Shown here: positions 33,691-42,330 of the stretch, in pieces
How positions within the stretch are numbered: position 1 is the stretch's first letter
How the letters are laid out: every line of letters begins with the position of its first letter
NCBI GenBank assembly: GCA_029210045.1
Contig: JARGNX010000004.1
Location: 115,543-179,542 of the forward strand
Source: Coxiellaceae bacterium
Lineage (GTDB): Bacteria > Pseudomonadota > Gammaproteobacteria > Coxiellales > Coxiellaceae
DNA: 64,000 nt
Direction of reading: 5' to 3'
Made by a program: the position numbers and the translations under genes
Notes under the pieces: generated by a model
Told to the model about the DNA's origin: nothing
Database searches by the model: none
The model's input: the letters and a program-made list of their open reading frames with translations, nothing else

Positions 33691-34752
33691 ATGTCGAAAT
33701 TGGCCGAACAACAAGTCCCAAAATTAGCTCTTGATAAAGATTATAAAAGTTTTTTGATAGATATTAAAAGTCGTTTGCGTAAAGCAAAAATGCGAGCAGC
33801 ATTAGCAGTCAATATAGAACTGGTTCGTTTTTATTGGCAGTTAGGAGCAGATATTGTAGAAAAACAAAAAGCACATCAGTGGGGTAGCAAATTCTTAATA
33901 CAGTTATCGCATGATATGCGAAATGCGTTTCCTGGTATGCAGGGCTTTTCTAGGCGAAATCTTGAACATATGCGTAGATTTTATAGTTACTACCCTAAGT
34001 TGGTATTTGCGAAACAGGCTGTTTCGCAAATACCGTGGGGGCACATTGTTAGATTAATGCAACTCATTGAAACTAGAGATATAAGGGAGTGGTATGCTGA
34101 GCAAACTATCCGGAATGGCTGGTCCAGATCTGTGCTTGAAATGCAGATTCAGAGTGGCTTATATGAGAGGCAAGCCAAGGGTAATGCGAAAATCAGTAAT
34201 TTTCATCAGCAGCTTCCGACTAAGCAATCTCAATTAGCGACTGAAATACTCAAGGATCCCTATAATTTTGATTTTCTGACAATAGAAGGCAGGGCTCATG
34301 AGCGAGTTATTGAAAAAGCACTGATTACCCATGTTCGTGATTTTTTGCTTGAACTTGGCAAAGGTTTTGCTTTTGTTGGATCGCAAGTGCCAATTACGAT
34401 TGATGATGAAGAATTTTTTATAGATTTATTGTTTTATCATTTAGAGCTTCGGGCCTTTGTGGTGGTTGAATTAAAAGCAACAAAATTTAAGCCTGAGCAT
34501 ACGGGACAGCTAGGGTTTTATCTTGCGGCGGTGGATGATCTTATGCGAAAAGAGGGTGATAACCAAACGATTGGAATTTTGCTCTGCCAATCAAAAAGCA
34601 AAATTGTTGCTGAATATGCATTACGAAATATTAAAGGGCCTATTGGTATATCACAATATGATCTAGCTAAATCTCTCCCAAATGATATACAGGTAAAGTT
34701 TCCTACGGTTAAGGAAATTGAAACGAAATTGAGTGAAAAGCTATTGCAGTAG
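33691..34752 (+). CDS. YhcG-type PDDEXK nuclease-domain protein (DUF1016)
   Basis: The 353-aa protein belongs to the YhcG family. An N-terminal DUF1016 helical domain (about residues 15-160) carries FYWQLGADIVEKQ, FSRRNLEHMRRFY and IPWGHIVRLM. A C-terminal PDDEXK-like nuclease fold has the acidic-Glu-Lys set FIDLLFYHLELRAFVVVELKATKF (D...E-x-K). These proteins are linked to DNA repair or defence; the role is not settled. AAAAGGAACTC precedes ATG 33691. The coding region contains a perfect 33-bp palindrome. The gene stands alone before the tRNA. Confidence 0.9.
   Translation: MSKLAEQQVPKLALDKDYKSFLIDIKSRLRKAKMRAALAVNIELVRFYWQLGADIVEKQKAHQWGSKFLIQLSHDMRNAFPGMQGFSRRNLEHMRRFYSYYPKLVFAKQAVSQIPWGHIVRLMQLIETRDIREWYAEQTIRNGWSRSVLEMQIQSGLYERQAKGNAKISNFHQQLPTKQSQLATEILKDPYNFDFLTIEGRAHERVIEKALITHVRDFLLELGKGFAFVGSQVPITIDDEEFFIDLLFYHLELRAFVVVELKATKFKPEHTGQLGFYLAAVDDLMRKEGDNQTIGILLCQSKSKIVAEYALRNIKGPIGISQYDLAKSLPNDIQVKFPTVKEIETKLSEKLLQ
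34002..34034. repeat. Perfect 33-bp palindrome inside the YhcG-type gene
   Basis: GGTATTTGCGAAACAG at 34002-34017 and CTGTTTCGCAAATACC at 34019-34034 are exact inverted repeats around one base. The palindrome encodes VFAKQAVSQIP at the junction before the conserved IPWGH motif of the DUF1016 domain. Such a perfect palindrome in coding sequence is unusual. Confidence 0.9.
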
Positions 34753-34846
34753 TTTTGCTGTGGTAACCTTCATTAATACTTTGGTATGGTGATGATCGGT
34801 GAACCAGTATTCCAGCTTGTGCAGCACGGTGGATATTTTCATAATT

Positions 34847-34923
34847 TGGTGGGCCCACTAGGACTTGAACCTAGGACCAAAGGATTATGAGTCCTCTGCT
34901 CTAACCAGCTGAGCTACGGGCCC
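34847..34923 (-). tRNA. tRNA with CAT anticodon (Met, or Ile2 if lysidine-modified)
   Basis: Read on the minus strand, this 77-base gene starts GGGCCCGTAGCTCAG. It has a D-loop with TGGTTAGAG, an anticodon loop CTCATAA, a variable loop TTGGTC, a T-arm CTAGGTTCAAGTCCTAG and an encoded CCA end. The seven-pair acceptor stem GGGCCCG/TGGGCCC has one G-U pair. CAT can be elongator Met or the tRNA-Ile2 precursor that TilS modifies; sequence alone does not settle it, but elongator Met is slightly favoured. Confidence 0.93.
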
Positions 34924-35127
34924 TCGAAAGGTATCTGCATTCTACTGAATTCATCAAAACTCCACAATACTAATTAGACATACTTGGTTGATTTTAATGG
35001 TTTCTTTAGCGCAGTTTGCGCTTTTTCGAACGACTTTAAGCGAAACAAACGTGACATTTGGTCAAAAAATCACTAGAATGGCATCCTTAATATATATAGT
35101 GACCATAGAGCAAGACAAAGGGTAGAC

Positions 35128-36636
35128 ATGCAATCCATTAAACGCTTTTTAGTCCCAGTAGGGGGCAGTTTCCGTATTGATACTTTATCAGGCCTAACCG
35201 TGGCCTTGGCGCTGATTCCCGAGGCGATTGCATTTGCTCTGGTTGCGAATGTGAGCCCGTTAGTGGGTCTATATGCCGCCTTTTTTATGTGTCTGATCAC
35301 TGCGGTGATTGGTGGTCGGCCGGGTATGATTTCGGGTGCGACCGGTTCGATGGCGGTGGTGATGGTGTCATTGGTCAGCCAGCATGGTGTGAATTATTTA
35401 TTTGCGGCGGTGGTATTAACCGGGATTTTACAGATCGTTATCGGCTTATTAAAACTCGGTAAATTTATTCGTTTATTACCGAAGTCGGTGATGGTGGGGT
35501 TTGTTAATGGCTTGGCGATTGTGATTTTCTTGGCGCAATTGCAGCAGTTTAAAGTGGTAACGGCTCCGGGTGTATCGCATTGGCTAACGGGCAGTGCGTT
35601 ATACATCATGATTGGCTTGGTGGTGTTGGCGATGGTGATTACGCACTACTTACCGAAATTAACCAAAGCTATTCCTTCTGCATTAACGGCGATTATTGTG
35701 GTGTCACTCATCGTATTGCTTGGCGGTGTGCATACACGTGTGGTGGCGGACATGATGGCGGGTGCTGCGATGTCGATTAGTTTGCCGCATTTTGCTTTGC
35801 CGCATGTACCGATGAATTTACATACGTTAATGATCATTGGTCCATATGCTGTGATTTTAGCGATTATCGGTTTGTCGGAATCCTTAATGACATTGACCTT
35901 GATTGATGAGCGTACGCAAACTACGGGTAAGGGTAATAAAGAATGTATTGGGCAAGGTATCGCTAATATTGTCTCAGGCTTTTTCAAAAGCATGGGTGGT
36001 TGCGCGATGATCGGACAGAGCATGATTAATATCACTTCCGGTGGCCGTGGTCGTTTGTCTGGCATAGTCGCTGGTGTTTTCTTGTTGCTGTTTATTGTGC
36101 TGTTGTGGCCGTTAATCAAAATGATTCCACTGGCGGCATTGGTGGGTGTGATGTTTATGGTGGTGATTGAAACGTTTGAATGGGCCACGTTTAAGTTTAT
36201 TCGACAAATCCCACTGCATGATGCCTTTATTATCGTAGTGGTAACGGCAGTGACTGTGGCAACTGATTTGGCGATTGCTGTTGTGGTGGGTGTGATTTTA
36301 GCGTCATTGGTATTTGCTTGGCAGACAGCAAGAAAGATTCATACTGAACAAACGACGCATGATGATGGCTCAAAAGAATATACCTTACACGGCCCATTGT
36401 TTTTTGGTTCGAGTACAGCATTTAAAGCGTTATTTTCTCCAGCCAGTGATCCGAAAGATGTGATCATTAATTTCAAGCACTCGCGCGTGGCGGACCATTC
36501 AGCGATCGATGCGATTCGCTTTGTGGCTGAACAATACAAGCAGTACGGTAAAAAATTGCACTTGCGTCATGTCAGCCAAGAATGTAAACGCCTGTTGGGT
36601 AGGGCTGGTGATTTGGTTGAGTCGACGAGTTGGTAG
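35128..36636 (+). CDS. SulP-family anion transporter with STAS domain
   Basis: The 502-aa protein has a long membrane domain (about residues 20-400). The SulP signature is near the start (LSGLTVALALIPEAIAFALVANVSPLVGLYAAF). A C-terminal STAS domain (about 420-495) includes VIINFKHSRVADHSAIDAI. Family members carry sulfate, bicarbonate or dicarboxylates by proton or sodium symport, or as exchangers. The substrate is undetermined. It lies about 200 bp after the tRNA, on the opposite strand. Confidence 0.93.
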   Translation: MQSIKRFLVPVGGSFRIDTLSGLTVALALIPEAIAFALVANVSPLVGLYAAFFMCLITAVIGGRPGMISGATGSMAVVMVSLVSQHGVNYLFAAVVLTGILQIVIGLLKLGKFIRLLPKSVMVGFVNGLAIVIFLAQLQQFKVVTAPGVSHWLTGSALYIMIGLVVLAMVITHYLPKLTKAIPSALTAIIVVSLIVLLGGVHTRVVADMMAGAAMSISLPHFALPHVPMNLHTLMIIGPYAVILAIIGLSESLMTLTLIDERTQTTGKGNKECIGQGIANIVSGFFKSMGGCAMIGQSMINITSGGRGRLSGIVAGVFLLLFIVLLWPLIKMIPLAALVGVMFMVVIETFEWATFKFIRQIPLHDAFIIVVVTAVTVATDLAIAVVVGVILASLVFAWQTARKIHTEQTTHDDGSKEYTLHGPLFFGSSTAFKALFSPASDPKDVIINFKHSRVADHSAIDAIRFVAEQYKQYGKKLHLRHVSQECKRLLGRAGDLVESTSW

Positions 36637-36810
36637 ACGGTTAGTTTTAGTCCTCAATTAAGTAGTGGGCAACGGATAGTTGTTCGTCAATATATAACTC
36701 TGGGCACCCACCTCTAAATATAATATCTTAATAATATTGTCGAACAAGGCCATAGATTTATAATGAAGTTTACTTTTACAGTGCAATATTAAATAAGTAA
36801 TTTATTTTGC

Positions 36811-38088
36811 TTAGATTACTGCCTCGCCATAGTTTTGTAGAAACTCTTTTCCGATTTCAACAGGTTCAGTTAGAATCCTCTCATGAAATAAGTGAGGTGA
36901 ATAACCAGGTTCTCTCTTTGAGAAGAATTTTGCTATTCGACTACTAGCTAATTGACGTGCGGCTTTGGTTTTTAGCAGCTTGCCTCCTGCAGTGAAGTGG
37001 CGTGCTAGCAATAAATTAAACGCTACCTGTATCGGCTTTTTGTCAGCAGCGCTGCTTTCATCAGAAGCATTATTCCATCTTCTATAAAAGGTAAAGAGTT
37101 CAGTCATATTTTCACGTAAGAAAGCAAAGGCAGTAATGCATGTTCCGCCTGATTTAATATGGGCATCAAGTGCATTCATAAGTAGCACGCTATCTTTAGT
37201 CATGGCAAGGAATAATTTATAGTCATGTAATTTCTCTGGATCATTGCTAAGTGATTTTGCAAATATTTGTTGTTTTACCGCATTATCCCATTGCTTTTTT
37301 TTCTTCGTATCACTGCGAGAGCCAGGTGCTACATCATTAGGACACATCTGTTCGGCATTGCCGGTATACCACCCAACTATAGATGTTTTAACAGCATCTG
37401 TAAACGCATCTCTATATAGTTTGATAACGACAGGGTCTTGTTGAGAGAAATAAGCAATTTGAAAATCCTGATAGAGTTGGTGTAGATCGGGTTCCAGCTC
37501 AAACCAATATGGATGAACGTAGATGTCAGTTAAAACATGATCAATTCGTAGCGATAAGTTATTTTTATATTTTTTATAACTAACATCTCTTTGCATGTGT
37601 TTGGTAGGTTTAACTTGTAGCCTTTTTAGTTCATTTTGTATTATTTCAAAGCCACGTTTGATAATTTTTAAGCCGATGTCTTTTTTATAGTAAATGGTAA
37701 TTTGTGCGGTATCAATATAACTATATTTAAGCTGAGTATTAGCTAGATGTTTAGGGCGCGTATACTTAAATGATGCGATACCAAGATCATCAGCTTTCAT
37801 AAGAGATTTTAGAAAGTCGGGTAAACCACCATCATCAGTAATAAACTGCTTTGCTTGTTCACGAGTGAGGTTAATCCTTGCCTTGACCTGATCGTGTTCA
37901 TGACTCTCAAAAATGTTGCCCTTACCTCTAGTAACCAAATCAAAGGTATGAAAAAGACGCGAAGTGTTAAAGCCCGTTATATCACAATCTACAACTTTTT
38001 TCATGCCGCTATCGGGTATGTCCTTTTCCTCTGTTGTATCAGGGGAGGGGGGCTTTCTCGGTTGTTTGCGAGACATTGTGGTCTTCAT
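36811..38088 (-). CDS. Orphan protein, 425 aa, effector-like
   Basis: I do not recognise this protein. The N-terminus is disordered and charged (MSRKQPRKPPSPDTTEEKD when started at the second Met, about 38076). A largely helical body of about 370 residues follows, with basic patches including GSRSDTKKKKQW. There is no signal peptide or membrane segment. Tyr, Lys and Phe content is high, and no enzyme motif stands out. It is flanked by SulP and the RCC1 protein and transcribed alone. Size and composition match orphan effectors of intracellular Legionellales, which is only a suggestion. Confidence 0.6.
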   Translation of the reverse strand: MKTTMSRKQPRKPPSPDTTEEKDIPDSGMKKVVDCDITGFNTSRLFHTFDLVTRGKGNIFESHEHDQVKARINLTREQAKQFITDDGGLPDFLKSLMKADDLGIASFKYTRPKHLANTQLKYSYIDTAQITIYYKKDIGLKIIKRGFEIIQNELKRLQVKPTKHMQRDVSYKKYKNNLSLRIDHVLTDIYVHPYWFELEPDLHQLYQDFQIAYFSQQDPVVIKLYRDAFTDAVKTSIVGWYTGNAEQMCPNDVAPGSRSDTKKKKQWDNAVKQQIFAKSLSNDPEKLHDYKLFLAMTKDSVLLMNALDAHIKSGGTCITAFAFLRENMTELFTFYRRWNNASDESSAADKKPIQVAFNLLLARHFTAGGKLLKTKAARQLASSRIAKFFSKREPGYSPHLFHERILTEPVEIGKEFLQNYGEAVI

Positions 38089-38369
38089 ACTGTTATTAAA
38101 CTGTAGTTAGTATAACGGCTGCAGCTTACAGAAATATTATATATACCATTATTTTTAATCAGCTAAGCGTGTAAATCATTGCTACATAAACTAGCTAGTA
38201 GTGATAGTTTCGATAAGGTGATAAAGCTGGGTTAAATAAGGTGCTGTATAATAATTGCATTATTAGCAGGTTAGTGGGCCCAGACATACAAGAAGGGTTT
38301 GGCAGTGAGCAAATTGAGTAAAGTTCTGAAATGTAGGCGGAATGAAGCCACGATATATAGTGCTACGCA
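38089..38369. other. Intergenic region, AT-rich
   Basis: About 280 bp without a convincing gene, between divergent genes. It is AT-rich with TATAAT at 38247-38252, a possible promoter for the downstream plus-strand genes. GTG 38304 behind AGAAGGG opens a 30-codon frame that ends before the lipoprotein-like ORF and might be its mis-framed start. Confidence 0.5.
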
Positions 38370-38519
38370 ATGCACAGCCGTGTCTTTTCTGCCATAGCGA
38401 TAGGCTTTGTAACAGGTTGTGTGGATGCCTTTTACCGCGATTTTACCTTTACTTGTCCATTGCCAGAGAATATATTAATCGCCTCGAATCAAACCAATGT
38501 GGGAGTGGGTTATGTCTAG
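38370..38519 (+). CDS. Possible small lipoprotein, 49 aa
   Basis: A 49-codon frame begins MHSRVFSAIAIGFVTGC. The short hydrophobic stretch ends in a lipobox-like VTGC, so lipidation at Cys17 is possible. The mature part is short (CVDAFYRDFTFTC...). Its stop overlaps the start of the RCC1 gene (ATGTCTAG), an arrangement typical of translational coupling, which favours a real gene. No ribosome-binding site is evident before ATG 38370, and a frameshifted upstream start at GTG 38304 is possible. Confidence 0.35.
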   Translation: MHSRVFSAIAIGFVTGCVDAFYRDFTFTCPLPENILIASNQTNVGVGYV

Positions 38520-39816
38520 GCAAGCAATAACTGAGTTAGATGATGAAGGCAGGCGCTGTAAAATAATCACCGCTTTAATTGCGCAACGTAGGGTCATTCA
38601 CAGGCGGCCAGGTACGACTTTGGATGATTTAATAGCAGATTATGAAAGTGATCATCGTATCGTGCAATGCAGCATAGGTACTTGGCATGCTGTGTTCGTC
38701 AATCGGCAAGGGCAGGTTTACTTTTGTGGTCGTAATTATAATGGTGAACTGGGCTGTAGTGATAGAGAGAAGCATGCCACGGTGCCAGAGCCAGCGAGCT
38801 TTAGTGTGCCATCGGGTGTTAAGCAGGCGATAGCGGATAATGGCTTTAGTCTTTTTGTTAGTCATGAGGGCGAGGTGTATATTTGTGGTCGTGGTGCACA
38901 TCATATATTAGGAAGCTTGGTCGGTGATATGTCGAAAGGTTTGGTTAAAGTGCCTGTGCCTTTTGACTATTTAATTGATTCGGTTGCTGTGGGTGAAGAG
39001 CATATATTGCTATTAACCAAAGAGGGTCGCGTGTTTGGTTATGGCTTGAATCAGGATGGTGAATTGGGGTTGGGTGGAGCAAAGCTGGGTAGCGTGTTAG
39101 AGGAGGTTTCAGTCGCTCCAGATGTGAGCATCAAAGCGATAGCGACAGGCTGTGAGCACAGTGTATTTCTAACCACGACGGGTGATGTTTATGCTTGTGG
39201 AAATCAGTATTTTGGTTCGCTTGGTCTGGGTTATCGAACTTTTAACACACGCAGGGAAACTGCCAAACCACATAAAGTGGAATTGGAAAATGGAGAAACA
39301 TATAAAGCAATTACTGCCTCTGGGCGTCAAACGCAATTGGTGACAACGAATGGTAAGGTATATTGCTGTGGTACGGTTTTAACCAAACCGCATTTGCCTG
39401 TAATAGTGCCTACACCATTATTTGATGGCAGAAGAGAAGAAAGTTTGCTGATGCCGCCGATTGATCACGCGGTAGCAGGTGATGATAATACCTTATATAT
39501 CGCCAATGATGGGCGTGTATTTATTTCAGGTTATGGTGGGCGTCGTGAAGAATTAAAAATAGGCTTTACATTGCCGGCCGAAATTAAGTTGCTTGAACAC
39601 GTTAAAGCGGTTGATGTTTTTATTGGTGTAGGCAGGCGAATGGCTATTGTAACTGACGATGGCAGTGTGTGTTTGTCAGCAGATGCCTGTAAAAAGTTGG
39701 GAATTGCAACCGCGCCATTTCCATCGTTCAGCTTTTCGAGTATGTTTGTGATCGACCGAGGTGCTTTTGAGTTGAGTGTTGCTGCTGATACACATGCATC
39801 GATGCGGCCTATGTAG
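38512..39816 (+). CDS. RCC1-repeat protein (eukaryotic-like beta-propeller)
   Basis: The 434-aa protein has several RCC1 blades of about 50 residues. Examples are GTWHAVFVNRQGQVYFCGRN, EEHILLLTKEGRVFGYGLNQ, CEHSVFLTTTGDVYACGNQ and RQTQLVTTNGKVYCCG. A seven-bladed propeller is likely. In eukaryotes RCC1 is the Ran exchange factor; Legionella uses RCC1-type effectors to act on Ran. It has no signal peptide, as expected for a type IV effector. I chose ATG 38512 (MSRQAITEL) because GGGAG lies upstream. Host action is inference. Confidence 0.85.
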   Translation: MSRQAITELDDEGRRCKIITALIAQRRVIHRRPGTTLDDLIADYESDHRIVQCSIGTWHAVFVNRQGQVYFCGRNYNGELGCSDREKHATVPEPASFSVPSGVKQAIADNGFSLFVSHEGEVYICGRGAHHILGSLVGDMSKGLVKVPVPFDYLIDSVAVGEEHILLLTKEGRVFGYGLNQDGELGLGGAKLGSVLEEVSVAPDVSIKAIATGCEHSVFLTTTGDVYACGNQYFGSLGLGYRTFNTRRETAKPHKVELENGETYKAITASGRQTQLVTTNGKVYCCGTVLTKPHLPVIVPTPLFDGRREESLLMPPIDHAVAGDDNTLYIANDGRVFISGYGGRREELKIGFTLPAEIKLLEHVKAVDVFIGVGRRMAIVTDDGSVCLSADACKKLGIATAPFPSFSFSSMFVIDRGAFELSVAADTHASMRPM

Positions 39817-40945
39817 ATAGTAACTGTTTAAGCGGTATGCACTCTATGTTGGATGATAATGCAAATTTTTTATCTCCGGCGTAAACAACATATAAAATAT
39901 CCAGTTTTAAGTCATCGCCAGCGATTTTCATTGATTTGGTTAGCTTCGGCGCTTTGGTGTACTTGAATTCAAATCCGATGCGTTTAGTGCCTTTGAGAAT
40001 GAGTAGGTCTAGTTCAGCTTGGTTGTGTGTTGCCCAAAAATAACAGTCGTGTTGATCTACACCCAAGTGTCGAATAATGGATTCCAGTGCAAAACCCTCC
40101 CATGAGGCGCCTAGTTTCGGGTTAACTAATAGTTCTTGAGGCGTGGTAATGTCTAATAATGTGTGATAGATGCCGCTATCTCGAAAGTAGACCTTGGCGG
40201 ATTTTACTTGCCTTTTAGCGATATTCTCATGCCAAGGTTGTAGCTGCCGCATCATAAAGGTGCCGGTTAATATATCTAAGTATCTTTTCACTGTGTTATG
40301 TGACAAATCTAGCGAGTTGCCGAGATCACTGGCATTAAAAATTTGGCCGTGTGAATGAGCCAGCATCATCCAAAAGCGCCTTAAGTTTTGCGCGGGAATA
40401 TTAATGCCAAGATTTGGGATGTCTTGTTCTAAAAATGTTTTGATGTAGTTGGCACGCCAGAAGCAGCTGTCTTCATTAGTATCTGCCAGGTAGGATAATG
40501 GAAAGCCGCCGCGCAGCCATAATTTTTCAAGTTCATGCGTTTCATCAAAAGAAAATGGCATTAATTCCATGTAGTGTATACGACCAGCTAATGATTCTGA
40601 ACTTTGTGAAATGAGCTCACGTGAAGCGCTGCCAAGTATTAAAAATTTTTGCTGATTTTTTTGATCTACCAGTACGCGTAAGATGGTAAATAAGTTAGGA
40701 ATGCGCTGAACTTCATCGATTACAATTAAGCCGCGAAGGCCCTCTAAAGCTAACATGGGGTCTTGTAAGCGTATTAGGTCTAATGGGTTTTCTAGGTCGA
40801 AGTAGTTGATGGCTTCGCCTTGATGCTGTTCAAAGTACTCTCTGGCAATTGTAGTTTTACCGGTTTGGCGTGGGCCTAGAATGGCCACGACCGGCGAGGT
40901 GCGAAATGCCTGGTTCAGGTGATTGAGGTAAGCCGGTCTGCGCAT
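39809..40945 (-). CDS. AAA ATPase with DUF4143 domain
   Basis: The 378-aa protein has an N-terminal AAA domain with Walker A GPRQTGKTT (about residues 22-30) and Walker B GLIVIDEVQRIPNLF. A middle helical part carries SFDETHELEKLW. The C-terminal DUF4143 nuclease-like region has ELDLLILKGTKRIGFEFKYTKAP. These ATPases are widespread, often near palindromic promoters, with no settled function. I chose 40945 (MRRPAYLNH); an in-frame extension to 41011 crosses the palindrome at 40952-40988. Its 3' end overlaps the convergent RCC1 gene by eight bases. Confidence 0.9.
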   Translation of the reverse strand: MRRPAYLNHLNQAFRTSPVVAILGPRQTGKTTIAREYFEQHQGEAINYFDLENPLDLIRLQDPMLALEGLRGLIVIDEVQRIPNLFTILRVLVDQKNQQKFLILGSASRELISQSSESLAGRIHYMELMPFSFDETHELEKLWLRGGFPLSYLADTNEDSCFWRANYIKTFLEQDIPNLGINIPAQNLRRFWMMLAHSHGQIFNASDLGNSLDLSHNTVKRYLDILTGTFMMRQLQPWHENIAKRQVKSAKVYFRDSGIYHTLLDITTPQELLVNPKLGASWEGFALESIIRHLGVDQHDCYFWATHNQAELDLLILKGTKRIGFEFKYTKAPKLTKSMKIAGDDLKLDILYVVYAGDKKFALSSNIECIPLKQLLST

Positions 40946-40951
40946 ATTTAT

Positions 40952-40988
40952 CCATGTAATTTGTAAGTCTGACTTACAATTTTCATGG
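40952..40988. promoter_or_regulatory. 37-bp palindrome upstream of the DUF4143 ATPase gene
   Basis: The palindrome is built around TTGTAAGTC-T-GACTTACAA with CCATG and CATGG at its ends. It lies immediately upstream of the likely ATPase start codon. A second copy lies at 41124-41160. The position suggests an operator or a structured leader. Confidence 0.6.
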
Positions 40989-41123
40989 AGAAATGCATTA
41001 AAGTCAACCACTGGTTGTTGGTTTTATTGATAACTATATGAATATATTTGGCTTTATTCTGTAACCATCTGAATAATATGAACATATAGAGCTGTAGAAG
41101 TTATAGGCATTTTTGATGTTTAT

Positions 41124-41160
41124 CCATGAAAATTGTAAGTCAGACTTACAAATTGCATGG
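41124..41160. repeat. Second copy of the 37-bp palindrome
   Basis: This copy is built around TTGTAAGTC-A-GACTTACAA with the same CCATG...CATGG ends as the first. It overlaps the 3' end of the ATP-grasp gene (stop near 41146). The duplicated neighbourhood, including following bases GAGAAA, suggests that a DNA segment of about 170 bp was duplicated or that the element is mobile. Confidence 0.6.
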
Positions 41161-42330
41161 AGAAAGTGCCTGATATTCAACAGTTGAGACATCCCAGCCG
41201 TAATTGCCCTCAATGATGACAGGCCCATCAGGGGTGATACAGAAATCAAAACCGACGGCATAACAATCGAAAAGCTGGTCATGGGTGGTGGTGCAATAGC
41301 CAATTGCTTGCTGTATTTGCTTTATGATCACCGAAGACAGTTGTGGTCTTGGGGATTCTGCGGGAGTGTGTGGGTTGGTAGATGATAAGCAATAGCTTTG
41401 TAAGTCGATGGCATAGACTTGATAAAACTGTTGATGGTTTTTAGCTTTTTCAGCTAAGGCGATTTCAATTTTTAGGTACACGGGCATGGCCGCACCGTGC
41501 GGTGACTTGATCGTGATGAGACGAAAGGTGATAAGGTCGTCGCTTGTAAACTGCTCGCGTAATTCTGCATGATTCAATAGCAGGGGTTGAATAATAAAGC
41601 GTTGGCTTTGTGCCCAGCATTGTAATTGTTTCTTTATTTTATCGGGTTGGTTTATATGTTCGCCTTGAATTAACTGTAACGCATAGTGCTTGTTGTTGTA
41701 TACCAGTGCGGCTGCGTCGGTGGAGCAGTTGGCCGTATTGGGTTTTATAAAATAGTGTTGGTTGGCTTGCAGCTCGATTATTTGATGGTGTTGTTGTGGT
41801 GAAAACACGGCGGTAGTTATGCATGGCATGCCAATGCTTTGTAAGGCTTGCGCAAAAGCCAATTTATCACCGAGTAAATGCTTGGCTTTTTTAACGTTAT
41901 CAAATGCTCTGTTATTTAACTCGTGTACTATCGGGCCTTCAAAGGAATACAAGCGATCTAACACAGAGGTTGGATTATTATAGAGCTTATAGAAAAAAAC
42001 ATCGCGTGGCGTGAGGTTGTAACCGAGTGTAAAATACAATAAATGAAATAAGCATTGCAGACGCGTTAAGTCATGGTGTTTTTTAACAGTAAAATCACGT
42101 TTATAGCTGGTTTTTATCGATAGCTTCCAGGCTTTAAAGCCATACCAATACAGGCATTGCATTAGCAGTAAAGGTGCGTGTAAATAGAACGGAGATTGTC
42201 GCCAGGCATTTAGCAATACAGCTTGATGAGTGGCTTGTATGCCTTTACGGCGTGGCAGCAGCAAGCGCCAATGCAACATAAACGGTGGTTTGTTAAAGAT
42301 TTTATGCAACAGTTTCAAGGGTTTTCTCAT
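41146..42330 (-). CDS. ATP-grasp enzyme (sugar-transfer-associated type)
   Basis: The 394-aa protein looks like a sugar-transfer-associated ATP-grasp enzyme. KAKHLLGDKLAFAQALQSIGMP is the start of the ATP-grasp core. The Lys in QHYFIKPNTANCS matches the ATP-binding lysine. The C-terminal GFDFCITPDGPVIIEGNYGWD carries the metal-binding E-x-N set. ATP-grasp ligases join a carboxylate to an amine or thiol. Its start overlaps the end of the asparagine-synthetase-like gene by 29 bases, so both are translated from one message. The partner peptide gene at 44464 is divergent. A role in modifying that peptide is inference. Confidence 0.8.
   Translation of the reverse strand: MRKPLKLLHKIFNKPPFMLHWRLLLPRRKGIQATHQAVLLNAWRQSPFYLHAPLLLMQCLYWYGFKAWKLSIKTSYKRDFTVKKHHDLTRLQCLFHLLYFTLGYNLTPRDVFFYKLYNNPTSVLDRLYSFEGPIVHELNNRAFDNVKKAKHLLGDKLAFAQALQSIGMPCITTAVFSPQQHHQIIELQANQHYFIKPNTANCSTDAAALVYNNKHYALQLIQGEHINQPDKIKKQLQCWAQSQRFIIQPLLLNHAELREQFTSDDLITFRLITIKSPHGAAMPVYLKIEIALAEKAKNHQQFYQVYAIDLQSYCLSSTNPHTPAESPRPQLSSVIIKQIQQAIGYCTTTHDQLFDCYAVGFDFCITPDGPVIIEGNYGWDVSTVEYQALSPCNL

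Noticed and set aside
35646-36188. Open frame of 180 aa on the minus strand
   Set aside because: It is antisense to the SulP transporter; composition follows the reverse complement of membrane helices and no ribosome-binding site is seen.
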